From Sedimentimonas flavescens (GTDB lineage: Bacteria > Pseudomonadota > Alphaproteobacteria > Rhodobacterales > Rhodobacteraceae): a stretch of 64,000 nt of DNA. The notes under the pieces were generated by a model. The model saw only the letters and a list, made by a program, of their open reading frames with translations. It was not told the origin of the DNA and searched no databases. Every line of letters begins with the position of its first letter. Position 1 is the first letter of the stretch. Positions 9,324-17,671 of the stretch are shown here, one piece after another. The stretch lies in the NCBI RefSeq assembly GCF_019264375.1, contig NZ_JAHVAI010000013.1:1-64000 (forward strand), in the 5' to 3' direction. The position numbers and the translations under genes are program-made.

Positions 9324-10121
9324 TCAGCGCAGGATGGGCGGTTTGCTCGGGTCCATCCCCGGGGCGACGGGCTTGAGCTCCTGAACTTCCTCTTGCACCG
9401 GTTCAGGCAGGTGGAGGACCAGCGCCTTTTCGAGGAGAACCTGGGCTGCGGGGTCAGCCTCGTCCAGGAAGGTCACATCCAGCTCGCCTGCATCGAGGCC
9501 CGAAAAGGCGAGCGCCTCGGCCATCGCTTTCGCGATTCCCGCCCGCGCAGGTTCAGGGGCCCCGAGGAAGGCCAGCACATGGCCACGGCGGCCGTCATCG
9601 TATTGCACGCCGCCCAGAAGCGCATGTGAGGCAATGCCCGCGAGCTGCGCGAACTTGGCCTCGAAGGCGGGGAGCAGCAGGCCGAGGATTGCGGGGGGCA
9701 GGGCCGGGGCCTCGAACGAAGCCGGGCGCGCATCGGTCTGGACGGGGGTATGGGTCAGCGTATCGGTCAGCCATTCGAGCGCCTCGGGGGGCAGCAGCAT
9801 GGCCGATTCAGCGACGCCAAGGTTGATCCCGAGGCCGATCCCCTCGCCGACCAGATGCTGCGCGATCACGCGGCCCGGAAGCGCGGCATAGGGCACGGGT
9901 TCGCCGGTGAATTCGGCCAGACGCTCCTCAAGGTCGAAGGCCAGCACGAAATCGCCATCCTCGGTCTCGAAGACCTGGGGGGTGATGTCTTCGTCCTCGG
10001 GTTCGGATTCGAGCAGCAGGAACAGCTCGGCATCGGCCAGACGGTCATAGACGGCCAGACGCAGGGCCTCGTTCTCGGGGTCGGCTTCCATGGCGGCATG
10101 GGCGCGATCATAGGGTGTCAT
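9324..10121 (-). CDS. SseB family protein
   Basis: 265 residues, acidic. The N-terminal half (about 20-120: AELFLLLESEPE, DITPQVFETEDGDFVLAFDLEERLAEF) fits the SseB N-terminal domain, and the later FEAKFAQLAGIASHALLG and LDVTFLDEADPAAQVLLEKA fit the C-terminal SseB-like domain. SseB was first described as an enhancer of serine sensitivity in E. coli; its biochemical job is unknown. The start MTPYDRAH is preceded by GGAGG at 5 bases. Its ATG overlaps the stop of the glycosylase-like gene (ATGA, 10118-10121), so the two are translationally coupled. Confidence 0.8.
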   Translation of the reverse strand: MTPYDRAHAAMEADPENEALRLAVYDRLADAELFLLLESEPEDEDITPQVFETEDGDFVLAFDLEERLAEFTGEPVPYAALPGRVIAQHLVGEGIGLGINLGVAESAMLLPPEALEWLTDTLTHTPVQTDARPASFEAPALPPAILGLLLPAFEAKFAQLAGIASHALLGGVQYDDGRRGHVLAFLGAPEPARAGIAKAMAEALAFSGLDAGELDVTFLDEADPAAQVLLEKALVLHLPEPVQEEVQELKPVAPGMDPSKPPILR

Positions 10122-10609
10122 AGGGCCTCCTTCACCCGGTCGCGCAGGGCCGGGATCAGCTCGGCCTCGAACCAGGGATTGCGTTTGAGCCATGCCGTAT
10201 TGCGCCAGGACGGATGAGGCAAGGGAAAGACGCGTGGGGCGTGGTTTTGCCAGCCCGCGACGGTCTGGGTGACATTGCGCGCACCCAGGTGCCAGCGCTG
10301 CGCCGCGCCGCCGACCAGCAGCGTCAGCGCGGGGGTGCCAAGCTCTGCCATGATCCGCTCGCGCCAGGTCCGGGCGCAGCGCGCCGGTGGTGGCAGGTCG
10401 GTGCCTTTCGCGTCATAGCCCGGAAAGCAGAAGGCCATCGGCACGATGGCGATGCGGTCGAGATCGTAGAATGTCGCCTCATCCACGCCCATCCAGTTGC
10501 GCAGCCGATCGCCCGAGGGATCGGTGAAGGGCCGCCCCGAGGCATGGACCCGCGCTCCGGGCGCCTGACCGGCGATCAGGATGCGCGCGCCGGGGCGAAA
10601 CCAGACCAC
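10118..10609 (-). CDS. uracil-DNA glycosylase family protein
   Basis: At least 163 residues from GTG 10609. The superfamily motif is GQAPGARVHASGRPFTDPSG (active-site loop) and the C-terminal motif is PLPHPSWRN, typical of small bacterial family 4/5-like glycosylases; it probably removes uracil or related bases, but the activity is inferred. The frame stays open upstream and encodes DIRACRLCATDFGATATAHA with a CxxC, a segment this family normally has. That part can be reached only from a non-standard start, for example CTG at 10693 after GAAGAGG. The true protein may therefore be about 28 residues longer. Confidence 0.8.
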   Translation of the reverse strand: MVWFRPGARILIAGQAPGARVHASGRPFTDPSGDRLRNWMGVDEATFYDLDRIAIVPMAFCFPGYDAKGTDLPPPARCARTWRERIMAELGTPALTLLVGGAAQRWHLGARNVTQTVAGWQNHAPRVFPLPHPSWRNTAWLKRNPWFEAELIPALRDRVKEAL

Positions 10610-10851
10610 CGGGCGCGGCGCGTGCGCCGTGGCGGTCGCCCCGAAATCTGTGGCACAGAGGCGGCAGGCGCGGATGTCTTCCGTAAGGCTCAGGTTGACC
10701 TCTTCGTTTCGTGAGGCAAAACAGGATCGTTCGATGTATATAGCTTTCGCCAGCCGACAAGGCGACGCCGGTCGTGTCAGGTGGTGAATTTGTTAAATGC
10801 CTTGCGCTATGACCGGGCAGGGCGGCCGATGACGGCACGAGACAGGAAGCG

Positions 10852-11505
10852 ATGATCGAGTTCGACAGCGTCAGCAAGTCCTTCTGGACGGGCAAACAGC
10901 GCAAGGTGATCCTTGATCGCGCCAGCTTTCGCGTGGAACTGGGCAACAGCCTTGGCATCCTGGCCCCGAACGGGACCGGAAAGACCACGATCATCAACAT
11001 GATGGCAGGGCTTGAGAAGCCCGATGAGGGCACGATCCGCAAGACCTGCCGGGTCTCGTTCCCGCTTGGCTTCATGGGGGGCGTGAACGCCAAACATTCC
11101 GCGCGCGAGAACGCGCGGTTCATCGCGCGGCTCTATGGTCTCGATCCCGATTATGTCGAGGCCTTCTGCCGATGGGTCTGCGGGCTGGAGGAATATTTCG
11201 ACCGGCCGATGAACACCTACAGCGCGGGGATGCGCTCGCGCTTTACCTTCGCGCTGCTTCTGGCGCTTGAGTTTGACATCTATCTGATCGACGAGGGGAT
11301 GCCCGGCACCACCGATGTCGAGTTCAATCGCAAGGCGGGCTCTATCCTGAAGGACCGGCTGAAAGAGGCGACTGTGATCATCGTCTCGCACCAGCCGTCG
11401 ACACTTGAGAAATTCTGCCGCTCGGCGGCGGTGCTGCGCGACGGGCAGCTGTATATGTTCGATACACTGGAAGAAGCGAAGCGGATGTATGACTACCAAT
11501 CCTAA
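10852..11505 (+). CDS. kpsT: capsular polysaccharide export ABC transporter ATP-binding protein (KpsT-like)
   Basis: 217 residues. Nucleotide-binding subunit of an ABC-2 transporter that moves capsular or related polysaccharide across the inner membrane. Walker A is LAPNGTGKTT (about 41-50), the signature is the degenerate TYSAGMRSR usual in KpsT/Wzt-type exporters, Walker B is DIYLIDEG, and the H-loop is IIVSHQPS. CAGGAAG lies just before the ATG. It overlaps the KpsE-like gene by 17 bases. The membrane permease (KpsM) and the synthesis genes are not adjacent, so they must lie elsewhere. Confidence 0.9.
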   Translation: MIEFDSVSKSFWTGKQRKVILDRASFRVELGNSLGILAPNGTGKTTIINMMAGLEKPDEGTIRKTCRVSFPLGFMGGVNAKHSARENARFIARLYGLDPDYVEAFCRWVCGLEEYFDRPMNTYSAGMRSRFTFALLLALEFDIYLIDEGMPGTTDVEFNRKAGSILKDRLKEATVIIVSHQPSTLEKFCRSAAVLRDGQLYMFDTLEEAKRMYDYQS

Positions 11506-13159
11506 GGCCGAGAAATACCGCATTCGCCGCAAAGCGCAGCCGCAGGCCGAGGCTACCTTGCCGCCGGGGCTGCAACCGGGTGCCGACCCGGCCAAGCTGT
11601 TCGAGCCGCAAGACGACGGCTTTGGGGATATGGATATAGCCCCGGCTAAGCCCGCCGCGCCGGCGCCGGCCGATGGCTCGCCCGGCGATGAAATTGCGGC
11701 GATCGAGGCCGAGGGGCTGACCGGGCGCCAGTTGCGCCTTGCGCGCCGCACGGCGCAGAAGCACGGGATCGCGGCAGGCTCGGATTTCGATGCGGTACGA
11801 CAGTTGCGCCGCCGCGGCATCGATCCGTTCGATCGCGCGGGCTTCATGGATCGGGTGTTGCCCGGCAAGCCCGCAGAGGCCAAGGGGGATGTCGTGCCCT
11901 CGGGCGGCGGGCGCAGCCTTGCGAAGATGGTTCTGGGGCGCATGTCGGTGCCAAGCGTGGCGCCGAAACCGCCACCGCCGCCCTCGAACGAGGTGCTGGG
12001 GGAGGCGCAGCGCGCCCGTGCGATCATCCGACTTCAACGCGATATTGCCCGTCGCCGCCAGCGCCGGCTAGTGCTGCTGGCCGTCCGACTCGCCTTCTTT
12101 GTGCTGCTGCCAACGCTGCTGGCGGGCTGGTATTACTTCCGTGTCGCCACTCCGCTCTATGCTACGAAAAGCGCCTTCATCATTCAGAAGGCCGACGGAA
12201 TGGGCGGCGGTTCCCGTTTCGGCGGGCTGCTGTCGGGTGTTCAGCTTGGCTCTAGCCAGGATTCGGTGACGGTGCAGGCCTATCTGCAATCGCGCGACGC
12301 GATGCTGCGGCTTGATGAAGAGTTCGGCTTCAAGCAGCATTTCTCGCAGCCCTCGATCGATGCGCTGCAACGGCTAGACCCCGATGCGACGAATGAACAG
12401 GCCTACAAGGTTTACCAGCGCAACGTGAAGATCGGCTACGACCCGACCGAGGGGATCGTGAACCTTGAAGTGATCGCCGCCGATCCCAATGTATCGCGGC
12501 AGTTCTCGGAGGCGCTGATTTCCTTCGCCGAGGAGCAGGTGGATACGCTGACCTCGCGGCTGCGCGACGACCAGATGAAAGGCGCGCTGGAAGGCTATGC
12601 CGATGCCGAGGCCAAGGTGCTCGCCGCGCAAGAAAAGGTGCTGACGCTGCAAGAGCGGGTCGGCATCCTGGATCCGGTCTCCGAAGCCGGGCGCGTGATG
12701 GGGCAGGTCGCGACCTTCGAGGGGCAGTTGCAGGCCAAGCGGCTGGAGCTGGATCAGCTGCAGGACAACCCCAGCCCGAACCAGGCCCGCGTCGAGGGTG
12801 TGAAGGGCGATATCGACCGGCTTGAGCGGCGGATCGTGGATCTGCGCGCGCAGCTGACTGAAACCACCGGAGGGGTCGAGTCGCTGGCCGTCGTGACGGG
12901 GCAACTGCGCATCGCCGAGGCCGAGTTGCAAACGCGCCAGCTGATGCTTTCGACCGCCGCACAGCAGATGGAAGGCGCGCGGACCGAGGCGAACAAGCAG
13001 GTGCGCTACCTTGAGATGGGGGTGCGCCCTGTCGCGCCCGATGAGCCCACCTATCCACGCGCCTTCGAGAACACGCTCGTGGCCTTCCTGATCTTTTCGG
13101 GCATCTACCTGATGCTGTCGCTGACCGTGGCCGTGCTGCGTGAGCAGGTTTCAAGCTGA
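11489..13159 (+). CDS. capsule export inner-membrane protein, KpsE/BexC/CtrB family, with long N-terminal extension
   Basis: 556 residues; the family is usually about 370-440. Residues 1-190 form an Ala/Pro-rich, charged cytoplasmic extension with no known domain. A membrane segment follows at about 193-215 (LVLLAVRLAFFVLLPTLLAGW), then a periplasmic part containing ATPLYATKSAFIIQKADG, a coiled coil at about 370-500, and a second membrane segment near the C-terminus (LVAFLIFSGIYLMLSLTVAVL). Members act as periplasmic adaptors between the ABC exporter and the outer-membrane channel. The start MTTNPKAEKY overlaps kpsT, arguing for one transcript. Confidence 0.85.
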   Translation: MTTNPKAEKYRIRRKAQPQAEATLPPGLQPGADPAKLFEPQDDGFGDMDIAPAKPAAPAPADGSPGDEIAAIEAEGLTGRQLRLARRTAQKHGIAAGSDFDAVRQLRRRGIDPFDRAGFMDRVLPGKPAEAKGDVVPSGGGRSLAKMVLGRMSVPSVAPKPPPPPSNEVLGEAQRARAIIRLQRDIARRRQRRLVLLAVRLAFFVLLPTLLAGWYYFRVATPLYATKSAFIIQKADGMGGGSRFGGLLSGVQLGSSQDSVTVQAYLQSRDAMLRLDEEFGFKQHFSQPSIDALQRLDPDATNEQAYKVYQRNVKIGYDPTEGIVNLEVIAADPNVSRQFSEALISFAEEQVDTLTSRLRDDQMKGALEGYADAEAKVLAAQEKVLTLQERVGILDPVSEAGRVMGQVATFEGQLQAKRLELDQLQDNPSPNQARVEGVKGDIDRLERRIVDLRAQLTETTGGVESLAVVTGQLRIAEAELQTRQLMLSTAAQQMEGARTEANKQVRYLEMGVRPVAPDEPTYPRAFENTLVAFLIFSGIYLMLSLTVAVLREQVSS

Positions 13160-13171
13160 GGCGTCGGGCGG

Positions 13172-14362
13172 TCAGACGACCTGTCCGGCCGCCCAACCCG
13201 AAGACCAGGCCCATTGGAAGTTGTAGCCGCCAAGCCAGCCGGTCACGTCCACAACCTCGCCGATGAAGTAGAGCCCCGGCACCGCGCGGGCCTCCATCGT
13301 CTTGGCATCCAGATCGGCGGTCGAGACGCCACCCAAGGTGACCTCGGCGGTGCGGTAGCCTTCCGAGCCGACCGGGCGCACCTCCCATTTGTGCAGCTGG
13401 TCGGCAAGGCGTTCGAGTGTGCGGTTGTTCTGATCCGCCAGCCGCCCCGACAGGCCCGTTTCGGCAACTGCATAGGCTGCGAGCTTTTCCGGGATCAGCC
13501 GCGCGAGCGCGTTGTGCAGCGCCACGCGACCGCCCGTGGAGCGTATTTCCGCCAGTTCCTGCGCAAGGTTGCGTCCGGGGAACAGATCGAGGGACAGCGT
13601 ATCGCCCTCACGCCAGTAGCTGGAGATTTGCAGGATCGCGGGACCGGAGAGGCCGCGGTGCGTGAACAGCAGATCCTCGTCAAAGCTGGTGCGCCCGTGG
13701 CGGACGCGGGCGGGCAGGGCGATGCCGGCCATGGGCGCGGTGCGCGCCAGGTCCTGCTCGGCGAAGGTGAGCGGCACAAGGGCCGGGCGCGTCTCGGTCA
13801 GTCGCAGGCCGAAGCTTTCGGCGATGCGATAGCCGATGCCGGTGGCGCCCATCTTCGGGATGGATTTGCCACCCGTTGCGACCACGACATGCGCCGCCCG
13901 CACCGGGCCGAGCGAAGTTGCAACCTCGAAGCCATCGCCCTCGCGTCGGACGGCTTCGACGGCGCAATCCAGACGAAGCTCGCCGGACCCGGCGGTCAGG
14001 TCGGATAGCAGCAGCCGGATGACCTGCGTGGCCTTGCCGTCGCAAAACAACTGGCCGCGGTGCTTTTCGTGCCAGGCGATCCCGGCGCGGTCGATCCGGG
14101 CGATGAAATCGGCTGCGGTGAAGCGGCTCAGCGCGGAAAGCGCAAAGCGTTGATTCTCGGACAGGAAGCGTTCGGGGGCGTTCTGGCGTGTCAGATCGCG
14201 GTTGGTGAAGTTGCACCGCCCACCGCCCGAAATCCGAATCTTTTCGCCTGGGTTGGCCGCATGATCGAGCACCAGAACCCGTCGGCCACGCCGCACCGCC
14301 TCGCCTGCGCAGAACAAACCCGCGGCGCCCGCGCCCAATATGATGACATCCCAGTTTTCCAT
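13172..14362 (-). CDS. NAD(P)/FAD-dependent oxidoreductase, HI0933/BaiN family
   Basis: 396 residues. The N-terminal dinucleotide-binding motif is VIILGAGAAGLFCA, followed by the family-specific KIRISGGGRCNFTN and VATGGKSIPKMGATGIGY; the C-terminal FAD motif is GLYFIGEVVDVTGWLGGYNFQWAW. Such flavoproteins are widespread; a few act on bile acids or tRNA-related substrates, but for most the substrate is unknown. The ATG at 14362 (MENWDVIILG) is the natural start; the frame is open further upstream only because it crosses the antisense of tRNA-Gln. It stands alone, convergent with the KpsE-like gene and 98 bases from the tRNA. Confidence 0.92.
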   Translation of the reverse strand: MENWDVIILGAGAAGLFCAGEAVRRGRRVLVLDHAANPGEKIRISGGGRCNFTNRDLTRQNAPERFLSENQRFALSALSRFTAADFIARIDRAGIAWHEKHRGQLFCDGKATQVIRLLLSDLTAGSGELRLDCAVEAVRREGDGFEVATSLGPVRAAHVVVATGGKSIPKMGATGIGYRIAESFGLRLTETRPALVPLTFAEQDLARTAPMAGIALPARVRHGRTSFDEDLLFTHRGLSGPAILQISSYWREGDTLSLDLFPGRNLAQELAEIRSTGGRVALHNALARLIPEKLAAYAVAETGLSGRLADQNNRTLERLADQLHKWEVRPVGSEGYRTAEVTLGGVSTADLDAKTMEARAVPGLYFIGEVVDVTGWLGGYNFQWAWSSGWAAGQVV

Positions 14363-14460
14363 GTTCAGCCCATATCTCTGCACGGTTCCCCGCTGCAATC
14401 GGATTTGTCGATTTTTCCTCTTGCGGCCCCCGACGGCCTTGGCTAAACACCGCCCCACGT

Positions 14461-14535
14461 TGGGGCGTAGCCAAGTGGTAAGGCACCGGTTTTTGGTACC
14501 GCGCACCGTAGGTTCGAATCCTACCGCCCCAGCCA
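14461..14535 (+). tRNA. tRNA-Gln (anticodon TTG), CCA encoded
   Basis: Acceptor arms TGGGGCG and CGCCCCA pair over 7 bp, the D arm is GCC-AAGTGGTAA-GGC, the anticodon stem CCGGT/ACCGC has a C-C mismatch at its outer pair, the loop TTTTGGT gives anticodon TTG, and the T arm is GTAGG-TTCGAAT-CCTAC. Discriminator G and an encoded CCA end at 14535. Immediately downstream begins the lower-GC segment carrying transposase remnants. Confidence 0.95.
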
Positions 14536-14654
14536 TCCTTCTCGAAATCGATGCTCTCGAACGCGGCACTGGCTGTCCGCTGACAGGCGTTTGCCCTGTA
14601 CCTTGCGGGACCAGTGATGGCTGGAAAAAGATAGAATCCCGAAGATAACTTCCC

Positions 14655-14830
14655 AAGCTTCGTCAGATTGAAGCTCAGCAAGGGCACGGCGCGACGATTG
14701 CCGAGGCGGTGCGCCAGATTGGAGAGACGTAGCAGACGGCTAATCGATGGCGGAAGCCTTGCAGCGGGAGACCGCGATCAAGCTTGCTCGACGGCAAGAG
14801 TTGAAGAAGGAATGCCCGCCGCTTCGCCGC
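14655..14830 (+). pseudogene. decayed IS3-family transposase OrfA fragment
   Basis: One frame reads KLRQIEAQQGHGATIAEAV then RQIGET, stop (TAG 14730), QTANRWRK, and after further decay and another stop RRNARRFAAIV. This follows the IS3 OrfA pattern (helix-turn-helix AEAVRQIGVTEQTYYRWRK, then the ENARLRRAV leucine-zipper segment). At least two stops interrupt it, the middle part has drifted, and no OrfB or terminal repeats are visible, so it is a remnant. The remaining 14536-14654 and 14831-14957 show nothing I can name. Confidence 0.6.
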
Positions 14831-14957
14831 AATCGTCACCTTCTGGTGGCGGGGGATAATGGGCCTCGGCCCCAAAACGCCGCTTCGTAGCGGAAGCGAC
14901 TCGGAAGCCACCTCCGCTACGATCTTTTATCGACACGCTGCGATCAGCACAGCGAGA

Positions 14958-17090
14958 TCAATCGGTAATCACGCCTATTGCGGGAGCCGGTTGCTCGAAG
15001 GGACCGCTCGGCGCGCTGAAGACCGTTCCGCCGGTGCCGGGAAGAATCTCGAACCCCATGCTGAACTGAACGAGCATTTCCTTCAGCTCATCGAAAGGCG
15101 CCTTGTCACCGTCGAAGGTCGCCTTGCCATTCGCGAGCTGCTCTTCGAACGTGCTTTCCCCCATCATGATCAACTCCAGATCGGAACGGTTGATGGTGAT
15201 GGTCAGATCGGGGTTGGCGGCCTGCAGATCCTTGATGTTCGTCAGTGCATTGTTGCTCAACTCGATGGCATATTTCTCACCATTGTCAGGTGTCACCAGG
15301 TTGATGGCGAACTGCTTGCCTTCCGCCTTGTCGCCGTCAAGTCTGATCGCCATGTAGTCGAGCCAGAGATCGGTCGACATGGCACGGACGACATCAGGTC
15401 CGCTTCCCTTGGGCGAGGCCCCCTCCGGAATCCCGTTACGCAGTTCATATGCGCCTGCAAGGAAGCTGTTACGAACGCTCGGGCTCTCTTTCTGGTAGCC
15501 GATCTGCTCGTAGACGTCCGCCAGCAGATCCTTGGCCGCCTCGTTCTGCGGCTCGGCAAAGACCGGCTTGTTGAGGATCTCTACAGCGTAAAGATACTGG
15601 CCCCCTTCGTAGAGTTGCTGACCTTTCGCGATGATCTTCTCAGCGCCGCCCATCATCTCGACATAAAGCGGTGCGGAGTCGCGCGGCGAGAGCGGGATCA
15701 GCGTTGCGGGGTTTGCGTCCCAGTAGCCCAGATAGCGGTTGATCACTGCGCGGCTGTTGTGCGCCTCCGAGCCGTGGTAGCTGTGCGCCGCCCAATTCTG
15801 CTCCAAGCTCTTGGGCAGGCGGTAGAGATTGTGGACTTCATTGATCGTTACGCCCTGGTTCGCAAGGTGCAGGACCTGATTGTTCAGGTGCGCGTAGGCG
15901 TCACGTTGCGCCCGCATCACTTCCTGAATCCGGTCGTTGCCCCACCGCGGCCAGCTGTGAGAGGCGAACATGACGTCAGCTTCCTGACCATAGCGGTAGA
16001 GCGCTTCGTTGATGTTCTTGGACCACTTCAGCGGATCACGAACCTGTGCGCCACGCAGGGTGTAGATGTTGTGGATCGTGCCGGTGATGTTCTCGGCGGC
16101 CCAGAACGCCTTGATGTCCGGGAACCAGGTGTTCATCTCGGCAGGGGCTTCGGTGCCCGGCGTGTTCATGAACTCCATCCGCACGCCGTCAACCGTCAGA
16201 TCCTCGTAATCGTCCTTGATGATCACATTCGGCGGAATGAGGCCAAGGTTGCCAGCCGCCGTGTTCTTGCCGATGGACTGGTCGACGTGGCCGTAGGGGC
16301 TGCGCGGCAGCAAAACACCGTATTGGTAGAACATGCGCCGCGTCATTGCATTGCCGGCATAGACGTTCTCTGACACCGCGTGTTGCATGAAGCCGACCGG
16401 AGCGATGACCTTGACCTTGCCGCTCTTTACATCCGCCTCATCGACGACGCCGCGAACACCGCCGAAGTGATCGCCATGCGAATGCGAGTAGACGACCGCG
16501 ACAACGGGGCGTTCGCCAAGCTTTTCGTTGATGAAGTCGAGCGCGGCCTTGGCGGTCTCCTTCGCCGTAAGCGGGTCAAATACGATCCAGCCCGTGTCGC
16601 TCTTGATGAAGCTGATGTTCGCCAGATCATACCCTCGGACCTGATAGATCTTGTCGGGCACAACCTCATAAAGGCCGTAAGCCATGTTCAGGATTGCTTG
16701 CCTTTGAAGCGACGGATGGATCGTGTCGAACGTCTGCCCTTCCTCGAGCAGGCACTCGTAGCTGCCGATGTCCCAGGCGACGTTGCCAGCCTCGGCCATG
16801 ATCTGCTTGTAATCAGGCGCGGCGATAAAGCCTCTCTTCGCCTCATCGAAGTCGCGCTGATCATCGAAGGGCAGAGTCTTTCTCAAGCCGTCTTGAAGCT
16901 CGATGGTGAATTTGGACGGCTCCCTGCCCTTGGCATCGAAATGCTTGGACGGATCCGCGACGACGATCTCGCCGCCTCCGGCAGCATAGCCCATGTTGGC
17001 AGGTGCGATTGCGCAGGCTGCGATGGCCGCGATCGTCAGCCTGTGAACTGTCGCGCCCGAGAACCTGAACGGCCTGAAACTGTTCCGAAT
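14958..17090 (-). CDS. secreted linear primary-alkylsulfatase, SdsA1/BDS1 type (metallo-beta-lactamase fold)
   Basis: Type III sulfatase that hydrolyses long-chain alkyl sulfates such as dodecyl sulfate to alcohol and sulfate. The zinc motif VVYSHSHGDHFGG, the family blocks HAVSENVYAGNAMTRR and FASHSWPRWG, and the downstream dimerisation and SCP2-like C-terminal domains are all present at normal length. The first ATG (16994, MGYAAGGGE) lies after the signal peptide: the open frame upstream encodes a basic stretch and LTIAAIAACAIAPANMGYA, with GGAGAAGG placed 8 bases from GGAG to an ATT codon at 17090. I therefore extend the gene to that ATT; a rare start codon or a start mutation is possible. 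Its GC content is lower than that of its neighbours, and transposase fragments lie on both sides, suggesting transfer. Confidence 0.88.
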   Translation of the reverse strand: MRNSFRPFRFSGATVHRLTIAAIAACAIAPANMGYAAGGGEIVVADPSKHFDAKGREPSKFTIELQDGLRKTLPFDDQRDFDEAKRGFIAAPDYKQIMAEAGNVAWDIGSYECLLEEGQTFDTIHPSLQRQAILNMAYGLYEVVPDKIYQVRGYDLANISFIKSDTGWIVFDPLTAKETAKAALDFINEKLGERPVVAVVYSHSHGDHFGGVRGVVDEADVKSGKVKVIAPVGFMQHAVSENVYAGNAMTRRMFYQYGVLLPRSPYGHVDQSIGKNTAAGNLGLIPPNVIIKDDYEDLTVDGVRMEFMNTPGTEAPAEMNTWFPDIKAFWAAENITGTIHNIYTLRGAQVRDPLKWSKNINEALYRYGQEADVMFASHSWPRWGNDRIQEVMRAQRDAYAHLNNQVLHLANQGVTINEVHNLYRLPKSLEQNWAAHSYHGSEAHNSRAVINRYLGYWDANPATLIPLSPRDSAPLYVEMMGGAEKIIAKGQQLYEGGQYLYAVEILNKPVFAEPQNEAAKDLLADVYEQIGYQKESPSVRNSFLAGAYELRNGIPEGASPKGSGPDVVRAMSTDLWLDYMAIRLDGDKAEGKQFAINLVTPDNGEKYAIELSNNALTNIKDLQAANPDLTITINRSDLELIMMGESTFEEQLANGKATFDGDKAPFDELKEMLVQFSMGFEILPGTGGTVFSAPSGPFEQPAPAIGVITD

Positions 17091-17121
17091 GTAACCTTCT
17101 CCCCAAAGCTAAAATTCATGC

Positions 17122-17137
17122 ATGATCCATGTATCAT
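17122..17137. promoter_or_regulatory. 16-bp near-palindrome upstream of the alkyl sulfatase gene
   Basis: ATGATCCATGTATCAT reads almost the same on both strands (one mismatched pair around a CATG centre). It lies 32 bases upstream of the proposed start of the sulfatase, a position suited to a repressor. No regulator gene lies beside it, so the protein that binds it is unknown. Confidence 0.4.
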
Positions 17138-17233
17138 TGGATCCTGGGGGTTAGCCTGAAGCATCGTCGCCGTTGGCGGCAAGAAATATATCGACAAATA
17201 TACTTTTGAGCATTCTGAGGTCATGGCTTCGGT

Positions 17234-17345
17234 TCAGGTGTTCTGATCCCGCATCGGGCGGATCGGATTGACGATGAGTCTGAGCGGCTCCGATGCCCAG
17301 ATCGGGCAGAAATACTCGTGGGGCGACAGGCCGCCGAGGGGCTGG
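17234..17345 (-). pseudogene. C-terminal fragment of an IS481-type transposase
   Basis: Read leftward, the frame ends IQPLGGLSPHEYFCPIW then ASEPLRLIVNPIRPMRDQNT and a stop at 17234. This matches the conserved end of IS481/IS3-like transposases, which typically finish LGGLSPYEYICKxWTSEPxRFxxNPxHxMxGxNT. The similarity stops near 17345, so only about 35 codons survive. The rest of 17138-17671 shows no gene. Confidence 0.6.
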
Positions 17346-17671
17346 ATCCCGCAAGCAACACCTTAGACAGGTATGAAATCCACGAGATCCGATCGAGGGG
17401 GATCGTGGCTGTCATGCCGGAGACGTTTGGCGGTGGCCTCTTTGATCGCGCGGCTCATTTGCGCAGCTTGACCATCGGCCCTGAGCAAATGGGTTCGGTG
17501 ACACAACAGGATTGCGCGTCTTGGTACTCTCTCACGGCGGCAGGTGTGTCGCGCAAGCGCATCTTGGCGCGAGGCATTGGTTCGGGTGCGTGCGCCGGGT
17601 CGAGCGTTCAGGCTGGCAAAATGCGCTGTTGCGCGTCATAGCTAACCAACCCCAAGTGTCGCAGAGTTGAG

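Noticed and set aside
14363..14656. Upstream extension of the BaiN-type gene encoding GAVGFEPTVRGTKN
   Set aside because: This peptide is the well-known false translation of the antisense of a tRNA gene; the real start is ATG 14362.
17500..17671. Repeat of the tRNA-Gln 3' end as an integration scar
   Set aside because: I found no copy of the T-arm/acceptor sequence at the right side of the sulfatase segment.
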